This document shows, in pieces, positions 45,664 to 57,198 of a DNA stretch of 64,000 nucleotides. Numbering within the stretch: the stretch's first letter is position 1; each line of letters opens with the position of its first letter. The translations under genes were made by a program, and so were the position numbers. Source of the DNA: Dastarcus helophoroides (taxonomy: Eukaryota; Arthropoda; Insecta; Coleoptera; Bothrideridae); contig CM053329.1 of assembly GCA_028583605.1 (NCBI GenBank), positions 20,001,173-20,065,172 on the forward strand. Reading direction: 5' to 3'. The notes beneath the pieces are model-generated. The model was not told the DNA's origin, made no database searches, and saw only the letters and a list, made by a program, of their open reading frames with translations.

Positions 45664-47069
45664 GTGCTTCTGTTGGATCTCCTTTTTAGGGTTCCTACCA
45701 GTTCTTGGATGCTCGCGTCCATTTTCTTTAGGCTAGCGCTTATGTTCGCGTTCATTCCCTTTACCTCCTTCGTGTTAGCGCTCATACTCGCATTCATTTC
45801 TTTTATGTTAGCGCTCATGTTCGCGAGATCAGTGTCATTCGCGGCCTCTTCGATGTCAGCTTTCCTAATTCTCCGTGACGCACCTGGCTCTGAAACCTTG
45901 TAAGCGGCTTCAACCTCCAAGGCTCTAATCAGTGCCTCCCTTGATGTTCGGACGTTCGACAAGCGTATCACTCTCTGGACTTCCGGGTCTCTTATTCCTT
46001 CTATGAAAATTCTAACTGCGTGAAGTTCCAGAAAATCGGTTGGTGCTGTTGGATAGGCAATATACGCCAGCCTTCTCACGTCAGCCTCGAATTCTTGCAG
46101 GGTTTTGCCACTTTTCTGCCTTCTTACTAGCAGCTGCGACTGGACAACTTGCTGCAAATGGTGGTCCCCAAATCTTAGCTCTAAAGCCCTAACTAGATCT
46201 TCATAATTGGCTTGTTCTTGATCCGATAGAGTTCGGATTAATTCCAGAGCATCTCCGCGCAGGGATACCACTAATAAGGTTGCCTTTGCTTCCTCCGTCC
46301 ACTGATTGGCCTTAGCAGCAGCTTCAAACTGTTTTCTGTAGGTGTGGAAGGATGTTTTTCCGTCATAGGTCGGAGGTTTTACCTTTTGGAAAGAACTAGC
46401 AGGTACACTTTCGGATTCATATTGTGTGCTTTGTCCACTTAGCAACTTTTTCATGTTATTTTTTATGTTGCTGATCTCCCTCTTTATTGCATTTTCCAAA
46501 TCAAGAAGCTTGCTGTTGAATTTTTCTTTTACTTCCCCAATTTCTTCCCTAACTTCGCCAATCTCTTCTTGCATTTCTTCTCTCATGCCTGTAATTTGTT
46601 CTTTCACTTCTTCTTTCATTTTTGTAACGTCGGCCCCCATTTTTTCGGTTATATTTGCTAACAGACTGTGTAACTCTTGTTTTTCTGCATGCCTTTTCTG
46701 ATCTTCTTCTTGTTTTTCTTGTCGTCTTCGTTCTTCATCTTGTCGTCTTCGTTCTTCCTCCTGTTCTTTTTCTCGTCGTCTTCGTTCTTCCTCCCGTTCT
46801 TTTTCTTGTCGTCTTCGTTCTTCCTCCTGTTCTTTTTCTTGTCGTCTTCGTTCTTCCTCCTGTTCTTTTTCTTGTCGTCTTCGTTCTTCCTCCTGTTCTT
46901 TTTCTTGTCGTCTTCGTTCTTCGTCTTGTCGTCTTCGTTCTTCCTCTTGTTCTTTTTCTTGTCGTCTTTTCTTTGCTTGTTCTTTAAACATTGCTAATAA
47001 CGCTTGCATTTGTTGTTCCATTTTGGCCGATTTTAATCTCGTATCCATAAAGCGTATTTGAATGTTCAC
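45576..47069 (-). CDS. gag: Gag structural protein with zinc knuckle
   Basis: Gag forms the virus-like particle and packages the RNA. It is 497 residues and uninterrupted. Residues about 17-190 are strongly charged and predicted coiled-coil, with an 11-residue repeat (RRRQEKEQEEE type) made by a 33-bp DNA repeat at about 46720-46970. Residues about 230-390 resemble the retrotransposon gag fold (PPTYDGKTSF, HTYRKQFEAAA, ALELIRTL, LQEFEADVRRLA). A second coiled region follows, then a CX2CX4HX4C zinc knuckle at 470-483. The first ATG (47069) is chosen; a second at residue 8 or 17 is possible. The plus-strand frames here are shadows of the repeat. Confidence 0.93.
   Translation of the reverse strand: MNIQIRFMDTRLKSAKMEQQMQALLAMFKEQAKKRRQEKEQEEERRRQDEERRRQEKEQEEERRRQEKEQEEERRRQEKEQEEERRRQEKEREEERRRREKEQEEERRRQDEERRRQEKQEEDQKRHAEKQELHSLLANITEKMGADVTKMKEEVKEQITGMREEMQEEIGEVREEIGEVKEKFNSKLLDLENAIKREISNIKNNMKKLLSGQSTQYESESVPASSFQKVKPPTYDGKTSFHTYRKQFEAAAKANQWTEEAKATLLVVSLRGDALELIRTLSDQEQANYEDLVRALELRFGDHHLQQVVQSQLLVRRQKSGKTLQEFEADVRRLAYIAYPTAPTDFLELHAVRIFIEGIRDPEVQRVIRLSNVRTSREALIRALEVEAAYKVSEPGASRRIRKADIEEAANDTDLANMSANIKEMNASMSANTKEVKGMNANISASLKKMDASIQELVGTLKRRSNRSTCYNCGKPGHFKKDCRSAPRSQQVPQQEN
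45579..45585 (-). promoter_or_regulatory. Candidate gag-pol -1 frameshift site
   Basis: The minus strand reads GGAAAAC immediately before the gag UAA (45578-45576). The A-site AAC to AAA slip would work, but the P-site pairing is not canonical. The whole overlap is 88 bases, so another slip point is possible. Confidence 0.3.
46720..46975 (-). repeat. 33-bp tandem repeat within gag
   Basis: Units such as 'cttgtcgtcttcgttcttcc' plus 'tcctgttctttt' on the plus strand recur about seven times with the reading frame kept. They encode the Glu/Arg/Gln coiled-coil repeats. Confidence 0.85.
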
Positions 47070-47188
47070 GAATTTATTTGACGCGCCTCGTATAACTATT
47101 TAACAGTTTAAAACGTCCGAGATAAAGTTAACTACGGCACCTGGCACGAATTTTTTTTCGAGTAATAAAGCACAATCCACGAATAATT

Positions 47189-47203
47189 CCGCTTCTGACA
47201 CCA
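47189..47203 (-). other. Primer binding site, tRNA-Leu type
   Basis: Two bases inside the 5' LTR, the minus strand reads TGGTGTCAGAAGCGG. This is complementary to a tRNA 3' end CTTCTGACACCA, which is the acceptor end of animal tRNA-Leu as I recall it, with one difference inside the 15 bases. Confidence 0.7.
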
Positions 47204-47205
47204 AA

Positions 47206-47581
47206 TGTTACGTGGGTTATCGGTTCGAATTGATACACGTGATAGATTATACCCACTTTATTACTGAAATTAACTCGGCACACTTCAACTGAACAGTCAC
47301 TCACTAATTATTTACTAATTGCTAACCAACTTATTGCACTTGCTTCTAACTGACTGACTCGAGGGAAAACTGACCGCCTTTTTATAGTTTCGGCCCGCGT
47401 CTTCCAGAATTTTCGGCAGATAAGGCTTATCGAATGCCGAAACTTCTGGAACGCTTATCTGCCGTTTGTTTCGTTATCGCGGCCGCTTTCCCCTTATCAG
47501 AACCTTCTAGAAACTTTTTTTATTTACTAAATTCTACAATTCTATTCTAAATCCTATTTCATTTATTTACATTGCGTTACA
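47206..47581 (-). repeat. 5' LTR (in element orientation)
   Basis: 376 bp, near-identical to 41638-42013 (three differences, about 0.8 percent). It carries the active promoter: heat-shock elements at 47402-47414, 47439-47451 and 47500-47512, the TATA box at about 47379-47386 and the initiator at about 47353-47357. It is followed by ATATAT at 47582-47587. Confidence 0.97.
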
Positions 47582-49020
47582 ATATATTTTGTCTGGAAAT
47601 TTCAAATTTTTTTTTCCAAATTTTGAGTTTAATTTTAGAATATTCCATTTCATCTTTAAATTTCGACTTTAAATTAAAAAATTGTAATTTTACATAAACT
47701 TTCTTGAACAAAGTCGGAAGTTTAAATTTAAATTAAAAGAAAAATTTATTTTGATTTCTACCAAAAAAAAAAAAAATCGAATGCCGTCCCATACAAGGGT
47801 TTTAGGAAATTTGAAGTTTTTTCGAAATTTTCGATACTTTTGATTTAAATTTTTACTAAATTTAGAATTTTTTCACAACTTATTTTTAAAGTTATCAATT
47901 AAAAAAAAATATTTTTACTAACAAAATTTCGACTTTCTTTCAACATTTCTTAAAAACAAAGCAAAGTTTGAAAATGGTTTGAAAATGATAATTTCTTTTT
48001 CATTTTTTTTAGTTCATTTCACAATTTTAACTTTTTTGAAAATTCAGATTTTTTCAAATCACAATTTTTTTTTTAAATTTCGATTTTTTTTCTTTGAAAA
48101 TTACAACTTTCAGAATTACATTTTTTTCCCAAAAATGTTGACCTTTTTCAAAATTTTATTTTTCAATAAATAAAAGTTAAAATTTTTCCTGAAAATGCCA
48201 GTATTTTTTGAAATTGTCCAATTTTCTTGAAAATTTTGACTTTTTCCATTTTCGACATCTCAATATTTTGTCCTTTTTGAAGTTTTGACTATTTTTCAAA
48301 ATTTTGACCATTTTTAAAAATTTTTACTTTGTTCAAAATTATAATTTATTTTCAAATTAAATTAGTATGACTAGATATTTCGTTTTTTTTTTTGAAAATT
48401 TCGAGATTTAAAATCTTTTTAAAATGTTTTTAAAAAGTTCTCTACTATTTTTTAAAGTTACAACTCTTTTTAACATATTGAATTTTTCAGAATTTCCACA
48501 TTTTTGGAAATCTTTTTTATGAAAATATCGATATTTTGTCAAATGTCGCCTATTAAAATTTTAATTTAAAATTCGTCTGTAACCATTTAGACTTTTTTGA
48601 AAATTTGAATTTTTTGAAAATTTGAATTTTTTGAAAATTTGAATTTTTTGAAAATTTTGTTTTTTCAAAAATGTCGAATTCATGTGACGAAATTTCGAAT
48701 TCATTTGACGAAATTTTTAAAATTCGATATTGTTTCAAAACTTTGCTGTTTTTGAAAATTCCGATTTTTAAAAAATTTGGCATTTTTACAAAATTTTGCC
48801 TAATTTTTAACAAAAATTTTATCAAAATTTCGAAATACTTTGAAAAACATGATTTTTTTTGAAAATTTGAATTTTTTGAAAATTTGAATTTTTTGAAAAT
48901 TTCGTTTTTTCAAAAATGTCGAGTTCATGTGACGAAATTTTGAAATTTCGAATTGATTTGACGAAATTTTTAAAATTCGATATTTTCTCAAAACTTTGCT
49001 CTTTTTGAAAATTCCAAAAT
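47582..49020. repeat. AT-rich repeat, continuation right of the LTR element
   Basis: The first 400 bases complete the ~871-bp unit interrupted at 41637. At 48590-48660 and 48858-48912 a 17-bp repeat 'gaaaatttgaatttttt' occurs in runs, inside a ~260-bp duplication that also has 'gtcgaattcatgtgacgaaa' at 48674 and 48917. No gene is seen. Confidence 0.7.
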
Positions 49021-49029
49021 TTGAAATTT

Positions 49030-50590
49030 TAAGAAAAAAAATCCAATTTTTGTTAATTTTAATGAGTTAGGCAGATGGGTCAATTTCATTTATTTGTTTC
49101 ATGAGCCTTTCATGCGGTGCAAATGTATTCATATAATTTGTAAAGCACGAATCAAGCTTAGTTCTTCATGTTACTTGGTCAAGATGGTTGCGCGATCGAA
49201 CCCCGTAATGGCGCTTGAATAAAAAATTACAAATTACAACTTTAACTATTATTCATGATATTTTCACGCAAACAATGTCAGTGATTAACCAATTTGCATG
49301 AATTACACACAACTTTGCATTTTTCCTCATACTCAACGAGTGTAAAGACTGTATTTATAAGCAAAAGTTTTTTTTTCTATCAGCAGGTAATTTACGCTCC
49401 GATAAACCAAGCAACTAAGAGCTTAAAGTTTCTTAATAAATCCCAAGAAATTATAAATGTTTTAAAATAAAAATTTCTACAAGTCCAAAAGCATTTGGGG
49501 AATTTCGTTGATATTAATTAGCATGGAACATCTTCAGTCTGGTAGCAAATAAACCGCATAATTTCGCATCAGAAGAGGTTATTTTTTACGCGGCTCGTTC
49601 AATTAAATCAGCGGCCTTCTTGATTCTTAGCGTATCAAGGCAAAAACGACATAGAGTAATTATCTTGAATCCGAGCGGACGGCTACCGAGAAAAAAGACA
49701 TCGTTCGAATCCCAATCGACTTTAATTAACATAGTTTTACTCTTTTTTTGATAAATCGAAATACTTCTACGAGTTTTATTTTTTGTTAGGCTTCCACATT
49801 ACGCGATGTAATCGTCGTTCTTTTTTTTAATTAAAAAGTCGTGAGTCGAATTTTTCATGTCGACTAAAGTTTCTTAATCAGAAAATTTCCCCTTTTCCAT
49901 TATTTATCATCAGTGGTATAAGAGGTTCTATTGCTTCTTATGTAATTTAATGATATTAACTACTTTTTCCACTTATGCTCTTAATTGTAAGATTGTGTCG
50001 AGGAGCGCCACCTGCAGTCGACGAAAATATCCAGGGGCCGTTAGGGCGTCTGGATCGGTGATTATCGTCGTCGGGGTCTCCGTGTAATGAGCAACAATGA
50101 TTAATGGTGCGGAGCGAGGAGGCGTCCGCGTCTTTGCCAAAGATATCCTTCAAACGGCCTCGAGGACGAAGTGCGTCTCTCGACGAGGCTCGAAATCCTG
50201 CCGGCCCCAGGATTATAAATCCATTAGTTCGGAGATGCTGCAACTGATAAAGGAGTCGGAGAGATGTAGGCATTATCGCACAGTTACCTTGGGATATAAA
50301 CTTGCTGATGAAGAAACTGTTGACAACTAACTCCTTATGTGTTTGATGCCTCTGCTGTATCTTAATGGTCCTGTTTAACTTCTCGAATTGGGGGTTAATT
50401 GTTCAACGAACGTTTTGTGCCCAGAGAATTCCGCTCTAATCCCCATTTTCCTGAGCTACTTGCGCATGAAGCCACAGTTATTTTCATGAATAATTCACTT
50501 ATTTTGCGATCTATGACACATTGAACTATTTCAAAAAAGTTGCCATAAGTGTTTATAAACAGAAGACGACTTATCACACTCAAGCTTTTT
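49030..50590. other. Single-copy region with GC-rich island
   Basis: Composition rises to a GC-rich stretch at about 49995-50260 with words such as 'cgccacctgcag' (E-box CACCTG), 'acaatgattaatgg' and 'gcggagcgaggaggcgtcc'. Frames of 77 and 105 codons overlap on opposite strands without recognisable motifs. A developmental enhancer or an exon is possible, neither proven. Confidence 0.35.
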
Positions 50591-50594
50591 CACA

Positions 50595-51850
50595 GAATGT
50601 TGTCAACTTTTTCGAAAAATTTTCAAGATTTTTCATAATTTTTTTTTTAATTTCGACATTTTAAAACTTGCGGTATTTAAAATTTTCTACTTTGTCTAAA
50701 TTTTGACTTTTTTTGGGAAAAGTTCGAATTCAATATTTCGATTTTTCCTTGAAGTATTTAAAACATTCTATCCTTTTGTACAATCCCTACCTTTACTAGA
50801 TTTTGACTTTTTTTCAAGATTAATTTCATTTTTTTCTAAATAATATGACTTTTTCAAAATTTCAACTCTCTCTCGAGTTTTAGCTTCAGAATCCAGAAGT
50901 GTTAACTTTTTTAAAATAATTTCGAGTTTTTATTTAAAATATTCACTTGTTCTCGAATATTTGAATTTCAAAATAGTGAAAAATCCAATGTCGTATTAAA
51001 ATTTCCACTTTTTTGAAAAACTTTTGGATTTATTTAAAAATTTGGGTATTTTCGAATTGTTTTTAATTTTTTCTAAAAACCATTTTAATATTCCTTTAAA
51101 TAATACCACTTTTCTACGAAAATTGTACCTTATTACAAATTCATTTGAAAATTTCGACCATTTAAAAATTTTAACATATGAAAAATATTTTTCTGAATAA
51201 TACAACTTTTTAAAATTTCAACTTTTTCTTGAGTTTTAGCTGCCAAAATCCAGTAGTTTTAACCTTTTTTCAATAATTATTTCGAGTTTTTAAGTAAAAT
51301 TATTGCTTCTTCTCGAATGTTCGAATTCCAAAAGAGTGAAGAATCCGATGTCGTATTAAAATTTCGACTTTTTTTTCAATTTTTGGATTTATTTAAAAAT
51401 GTTGGTATTTTCGAATTGTTCTTGATTTTTTCTAAAAACTATTTAAATATTCCTCGAAAGAATACAATTTTTTCGAAAATTATACTTTATTACAGCTTTT
51501 TTGAAAATTTTCACCATTTGAAACCGTTAACGTATGAAAAATTTGATTTTTCAATATGTTTAGTCTTTTGGGAAAATTTCGAGTTAAAAATTTCAACTTT
51601 TTCTCAAATCTCGATTTTCTCAATGGTTTTTTTAGTTTCTGATTCCAAAGTTTCTTCCTAATTTTGACTTTTTTGGAAAAATTTCGACTTTTATATTGGA
51701 ACTTTCCCTTAAAACTTTTTAAACGTTTTATTCTTTAATAAAAGTCCCACTTGATAAGACTGTCTAATTGGGTTAAGCCCCTTAGTGTTGATTATGCATT
51801 TTCGGAGTGAAAATTTCTTTAGGCGCCTCGGGCAGATTTTGATGTAGGCG
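50595..51850. repeat. AT-rich block with a ~360-bp duplication
   Basis: 'atgtcgtattaaaatttc' with about 150 bases of matching flank occurs at 50988 and 51348. The rest is T-rich degenerate sequence. GC-richer text from 51770 ('taggcgcctcgggcagattt') leads to the end of the nested element. Confidence 0.65.
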
Positions 51851-51991
51851 CCACCATAACGCAGGCCCGGATCCAATAGGTGCGGGGCCCGATTATATTT
51901 TTTTGCGGGGCCCTGTATCGTTTTTGTTTGGGCTTAGCAGCTAGCAGAAATAAAATAATGTTTGTGCTGTTATCAATTTTATATGCAAAAC

Positions 51992-53890
51992 AAAACAAAT
52001 CGAACCCTTTCAATTTAACAAACCATAAAATTGCGTAAACTGTTTGTAACTTTGGATAGTTTTGGTGGAACTGACTGGTCCTTGGTTATCTTCAAAAATT
52101 ATAATACAAATCTTGTCCCCTGAAACCAAAAAAGATTAAAAAAGGATTAAAAAACACAACAAAGGTTGCTCTAACGCGTTTCGACAGGCAAGCTATCATC
52201 TTCAGAGATATACTGAGTTAAAATTTGACTATTTGTAACGTTCGAGTTTTTCTAAAAAAATATTTTTTTTGTTTGTACTGTCCATTAAAAATTTAAAGAA
52301 TTTTTTTTTCCAAAGTTGTTATTTCAAGCTAAAAGTTTAAAGTTTCTCTTGGGGAAATTTGACCTATTTTAAAATTGTTAGCATTATTGTGGTTTTATAA
52401 CCGAATATTTCGATAATTTTTTCTCAACATTTTTATTTTGGTATTCAAATTTGAAACCAATATTTCAGTTGTTTTTTAATTTGAGATTTTTCTTAAATTT
52501 TGATTTTTCTCTCAAAATTCTGTGCTATTAGTAATTTTTTTGTTTTTTATGCTACTTCCAATTTAAAATAGAAACCTGCAGAATTATTTATAATAAAATC
52601 TATTCTTCCTGAAAATTTCAAGGACAAAGTTGTTTTAGAGTTACCATTAAAAGTTTTCAATTTTTAAATGGATCAATTTCAGTTTTTATTCCAAAATTTT
52701 GACATTTGAAGTTTGCTTTTCAAAAAGTTGATCTTTAAATCTCTTTGCACCATTTTCTTTTTGTTATTAAACATTTCACTGTATTCTCATAGTTCTGCTC
52801 TCAACAAATCGAACCCTTTCAATTTAATAAACCATAAAATTGCGTAAACTGTTTGTAACTTTGGATAGTTTTGGTGGAACAGACTGGTCCTTGATTATCT
52901 TCAAAAATTGAAATACAAATCTTGTCCCCTGAAACCAAGAAAGATTAAAAAAGGATTAAAAAACTCAACAAAGGTTGCTCTAACGCGTTTCGACAGGCAA
53001 GCTATCATCTTCAGAGATATACTGAGTTATAATTTGGCTATTTGTAATGTTCGAGTTTTTCCAAAAAAATAACTTTTTTCTTTGTATTTTCCATTAAAAA
53101 TTTAAAGAATTTTTTTTTCCAAAGTTGTTATTTCAAGCTATAAGTTTGAAGTTTCTTTTGGGGAAATTTAACCTATTTGAAAATTGTTAGCATTATTGTG
53201 GTTTTATAACCGAATATTTCGATAATTTCTTCTGAACATTTTAATTTTGGTATTCAAATTTGAAACCAATATTTCAGTTGTTTTTTAATATAAGATTTTT
53301 CTTAAATTTTGATTTTTCTCTCAGAATTCTGTGCTATTAGTAGTTTTTTGTTTGTTTATTAGGCTACTTCGATTTTAAACTAGAAACCTGCACAAATATT
53401 TAAAATAAAATCTACTCTTCCTGAAAATTTCAAGGACAAAGTTGTTTTAGAGTTACCATTAAAAATGTTCAATTTTTAAATGGATCAAATTCAGTTTTTA
53501 TTTCAAAATTTTGATATTTCAAGTTTGCTTTTCAAAAAGTTGATCTTCTTTAAATCTCTTTGCACCATTTTCTCTTTATTATTAAACATTTCACTGTATT
53601 CTCTTTTTTATTAAACATTTCACTGTATTCTCATAGTTCTGCTCTCAACAAATCGAACCCTTTCAATTTAATAAACCATAAAATTGCGTAAACTGTTTGT
53701 AACTTTGGATAGTTTTGGTGGAACAGACTGGTCCTTGATTATCTTCAAAAATTGAAATACAAATCTTATCCCCTGAAACCAAGAAAGATTAAAAAAAGAT
53801 TTAAAAACTCAACAAAGGTTGCTCTAACGCGTTTCAGCAGCCAAACTATCATCTTCAGAGGGACAGTAGTATCTTTCTTTGAATAATTGA
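51992..53890 (-). repeat. Three ~810-845-bp tandem units with hammerhead-like repeat
   Basis: The unit start 'aatcgaaccctttcaattta' occurs at 51998, 52807 and 53651. Each unit has 'gtttgtaactttggatagtt', 'ggtggaac(t/a)gactggtcc', 'aatacaaatcttgtcccctg' and 'gttgctctaacgcgtttcga', then a hairpin on the minus strand. The third unit is cut short. The repeats lie inside element A and are its main internal content before B. Confidence 0.85.
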
Positions 53891-53989
53891 TTACATAAAG
53901 TATTACCTATCGTAGCTAACCATAGGCGTAGCTATAATAGAGCAGGGTGGGGCGCTTGCCCCCCTCCTAATTCATACAACAAATCGAAA

Positions 53990-56930
53990 ATTATGTATTT
54001 ATCTGGGGGGCCCAAAAATTGTCTTTTCGGCTTCAAAATTCATACTTTCCTTGAAATACTTCTTCCAAATTTCAACTTTTTCTCCCCCTTAGTTCACACA
54101 ACGAATCGAAAATTTTTGTAATTAACTGAGGGACCAAAAGTTTTTTTTTCAGCTTCAAAATTCATACTTTCCTTTTTTGAAAATTTCAACTTTTTCTCAA
54201 TATTTTTTTACAAAATTTGTCTCTCTGACTCCTTTTGGAAAATTTCAAATTTTCACTAAAAGATAAGCGCCTTTTCTCAAAATTGAAATTCCATTTTCAA
54301 AATTCATACTTTCCTTAAAATATTTTTTCGAAATTTCGACTTTTTCTCAAATTTCCTATTTTTTTTTACAAAATTTGTATTTGTTTTTGAAATTTTGCAT
54401 TTATTTGTGAAATTCAACTTCTTTTATCAAACATGACTTTATCAAAATTTCAAATTTTTATCTAAAAGTTCGTTATTTTTTTTTTCGAAATTTCGCCATT
54501 TCTAAAAATTCGACTTCTTTTCGAAAATTTCAACTATTTCTAATTTTGCAAATTTCAGCTTGTTTATCGAAATTCGCCTTTTTCTGGAAATTTGGTCGGT
54601 CTTCTGCTGAAAAAAGTTTATTTTTTGAAATTTAAAATTTGTGTAAGAAAATTATGAAAAAATTTTCTGGAAGTTTCAAATTTGTTTATCAAATTTTCGA
54701 CGCGTGTCACAATACTGGAGATTTTTTGACGCCACATGAGGTAAGGTAGGGTGCCTGTCTTCCCATGTGTCGAGCAGTCAAGAAAAAATTAATATTTATC
54801 CAGGAAATTTCCATTTTTTCTTAAATTTCGGTTTTTCTCCTTAAAATTTCCTATTTTTCCTAATTTTGACAAAATCTCACTCTTTGTGAAAATTATCAAA
54901 TTTTCACTAATGAATAAACGCTTTTTCTGAAAATTTAGATTCCAGCTTCAAAATTTATACTTTCCTTTGAATATTTTTTCGAAATTTCGACCTTTTCTCA
55001 AATTTCGATTTTTTTTATAAAATTTGTTTTTGTTTTTGAAATTTTGCATTTATTCGTAAAATTCCACTTGTTTTATCAAACATGGCTTTATCAAAATTTC
55101 AAATTTTTATCTAAAAGTTCGTTGTTTTTTTTTAGAAATTTCGCCATTTCTAGAAATTCGACTTTTTTTTAAATTTCGACTAATTCTAATTCTGCAAATT
55201 TCAGCTTGAAATTCGCCTTTTCCTGGAACTTTGGTGGGTGTTCTGATAAAAACAGTTTTTTTTTGTGAAATTTACAATATTTGTAAGAAAATTACCAAAA
55301 AGTTTTCTAGAAGTTTCAATTTGTTTGTCAAATTTTCGACGTGTATCACAATATTGAAGATTTTCTGATGCCACATGAGGTAGGGTAGGGTGTCTGTCTT
55401 CCTATGTGTCGAGCAGTCAAGAAAAAATAAATATTTATTCAGGAAATTCCTATTTTTTTAAATTTCGTTTTTTTCTCTTAAAATTCGCTATTTTTCCTAA
55501 TTTCGATAAAATCTGACTCTTTTTGGAAAATTTCAAAATTTCACTAGAAGATAAACACTGTTTTGAAAAATTTCAAATTTTCACCAAAAACTAAACGCTT
55601 TTTTTCAAAATTAAGATCCCAGCTTCAAAATTCATGCTTTCTTTGAAATATTTTTTCGAAATTTTGACTTTTTCTCAAATTTCCAATTTTTTTTACAAAA
55701 TTTGTCTTTGTTTTTGAAATTTTGCATTTATTCGTAAAATTCCACTTCTTTTATCAAACATGACTTATAAAAATTCTAATTTTTTATCTAAAAGTTCGTT
55801 GTTTTTTTTTTCGAAATTTCGCCATTTCTTGAAATTCGACTTTTTTTGAAAATTTCGACTATTTCTAATTTTGCAAATTTCAGCTTGTTTATTGAAATTC
55901 GCCTTTTTCTGGAAATTTTGTCGGTCTTTTGATAAAAAAAGTATGTTTTTCTGAAATCTAAGATTTGTGTAAGAAAATTACGAAAAAGTTTTCTGGAAGT
56001 TTCAATTTGCTTGTCAAAATTTCGACGTGTATCACAATATTGGACATTTTCTGCCGCCACATGAGGTAGGGTAGGGTGCCTGCCTTCCTATGAGTCGAAC
56101 TGTCAAGAAAAAATAAACATTTATCCAAGAAATTTCCATTTTTTCTTAAATTTTGTTTTTTTCCTTAAAATATGCTATTTTTCCTAATTTTGACAAAATC
56201 TGACTCTTTTTGGAAAATTTCAAATTATCAGTAAAAGATAAACGCTTTTTCTCAAAATTGGGATTCCATCTTCAAAATTTATAATTTCCTTGAAATATTT
56301 TTTTCAGAACTTCGTTTTTTTCTCAAATTTCGTATTTTTTAAAAAATTTGTCTTTGTTTTTAAAATTTTGCATATATTCGTAAAATTTCACTTGTTTTAT
56401 CAAACATGACTCCATCAACATTTTAAATTGTTATCTAAGTTCGTCGTTTTTTTCCAAAATATCACTATTTCTGGAAATTTGAATTTTTTAAAAACCTCGA
56501 CTTTTTTAATTTTACAAATTTCAGCTTGATTATTAAAATTTGCCCTTTCCTGGAAATTTGGTAGGTCTTCTGATAAAAAGAGTATATTTTTTTGAAATTT
56601 AAAATATGTATAAGAAAATTACAAAAAGATTTTCTGGATTTTTCAAATTTGTTTTTCAAAATTTCGATGTGTAACAAAATGTTGGATATTTTCTGACGAC
56701 ACATGAGATAACGTAGGGTGCCTGTTTTCCTATGAGTCGAGCAGTCAACAAAAAATAAATATTTATCTAGAAAGTTGCCATTTTTTGTCTTAAAATTTCG
56801 TTTCTTTTTTCCTTTGAAATACGCTATTTTTCTTAATTTTGATAAAATCTGACTCTTTTTGTAAAATTTCACATTGTCACTAGACAATTAAATGCTTTTT
56901 CTCAAAATTGAGATCTTGTTCGCAGAATTT
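53990..56930 (+). repeat. ~640-690-bp AT-rich tandem repeat (about four units)
   Basis: The less AT-rich marker 'gccacatgaggta(a)ggtag' recurs at 54732, 55371, 56057 and 56699, each followed by 'gtgcctgtcttcc' and 'gtcgagcagtcaagaaaaaa'. Between markers lie T-rich words such as 'atttcgccatttct' and 'aaatttcagcttg'. Minus-strand frames of 90-140 codons are composed of Lys/Phe/Ile-rich low-complexity text and are not called. Confidence 0.8.
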
Positions 56931-57198
56931 CGATCATTTTCTTCTAATTTCGTCTTTTTTTCAGAGTTTAATTTATATTTTTTCTCAAAATTTCGAGTTT
57001 TTTTCTAAAATTTGACTTTCTCTGGAACAATTTGATTTTTTTGTATTGTTCGAAGTTTTCTTGAAATATCGTTTTTTTTTTGTTAAACCTCAATAATTTT
57101 TTGAACAATTAGCCATTTTTGAAAATTTAGAAAGATTTTTGGAAATTTCCACTGGTTTCTTTTTCATGAAATTTTAAATTTTAGCTCAATATTCGATA

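Larger units (their letters stand above)
41638..47581 (-). mobile_element. Ty3/gypsy-type LTR retrotransposon, recent but damaged
   Basis: The element is 5944 bp, transcribed on the minus strand. LTRs of 376 bp begin TGTTACG and end CGTTACA on the plus strand and differ at three sites. The insertion is flanked by ATATAT on both sides (target ATAT-type duplication, typical of the gypsy group). Order in transcription: LTR, tRNA-Leu primer site, gag, protease, reverse transcriptase, RNase H, integrase, polypurine tract, LTR. Domain order places it in Ty3/gypsy. No env frame is present. Four lesions in pol mean it is unlikely to move without help. Confidence 0.97.

Noticed and set aside
45131..46997. 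Plus-strand frames of 91-167 codons opposite gag and protease
   Set aside because: Shadows of the minus-strand retroelement genes and of the gag coiled-coil repeat.
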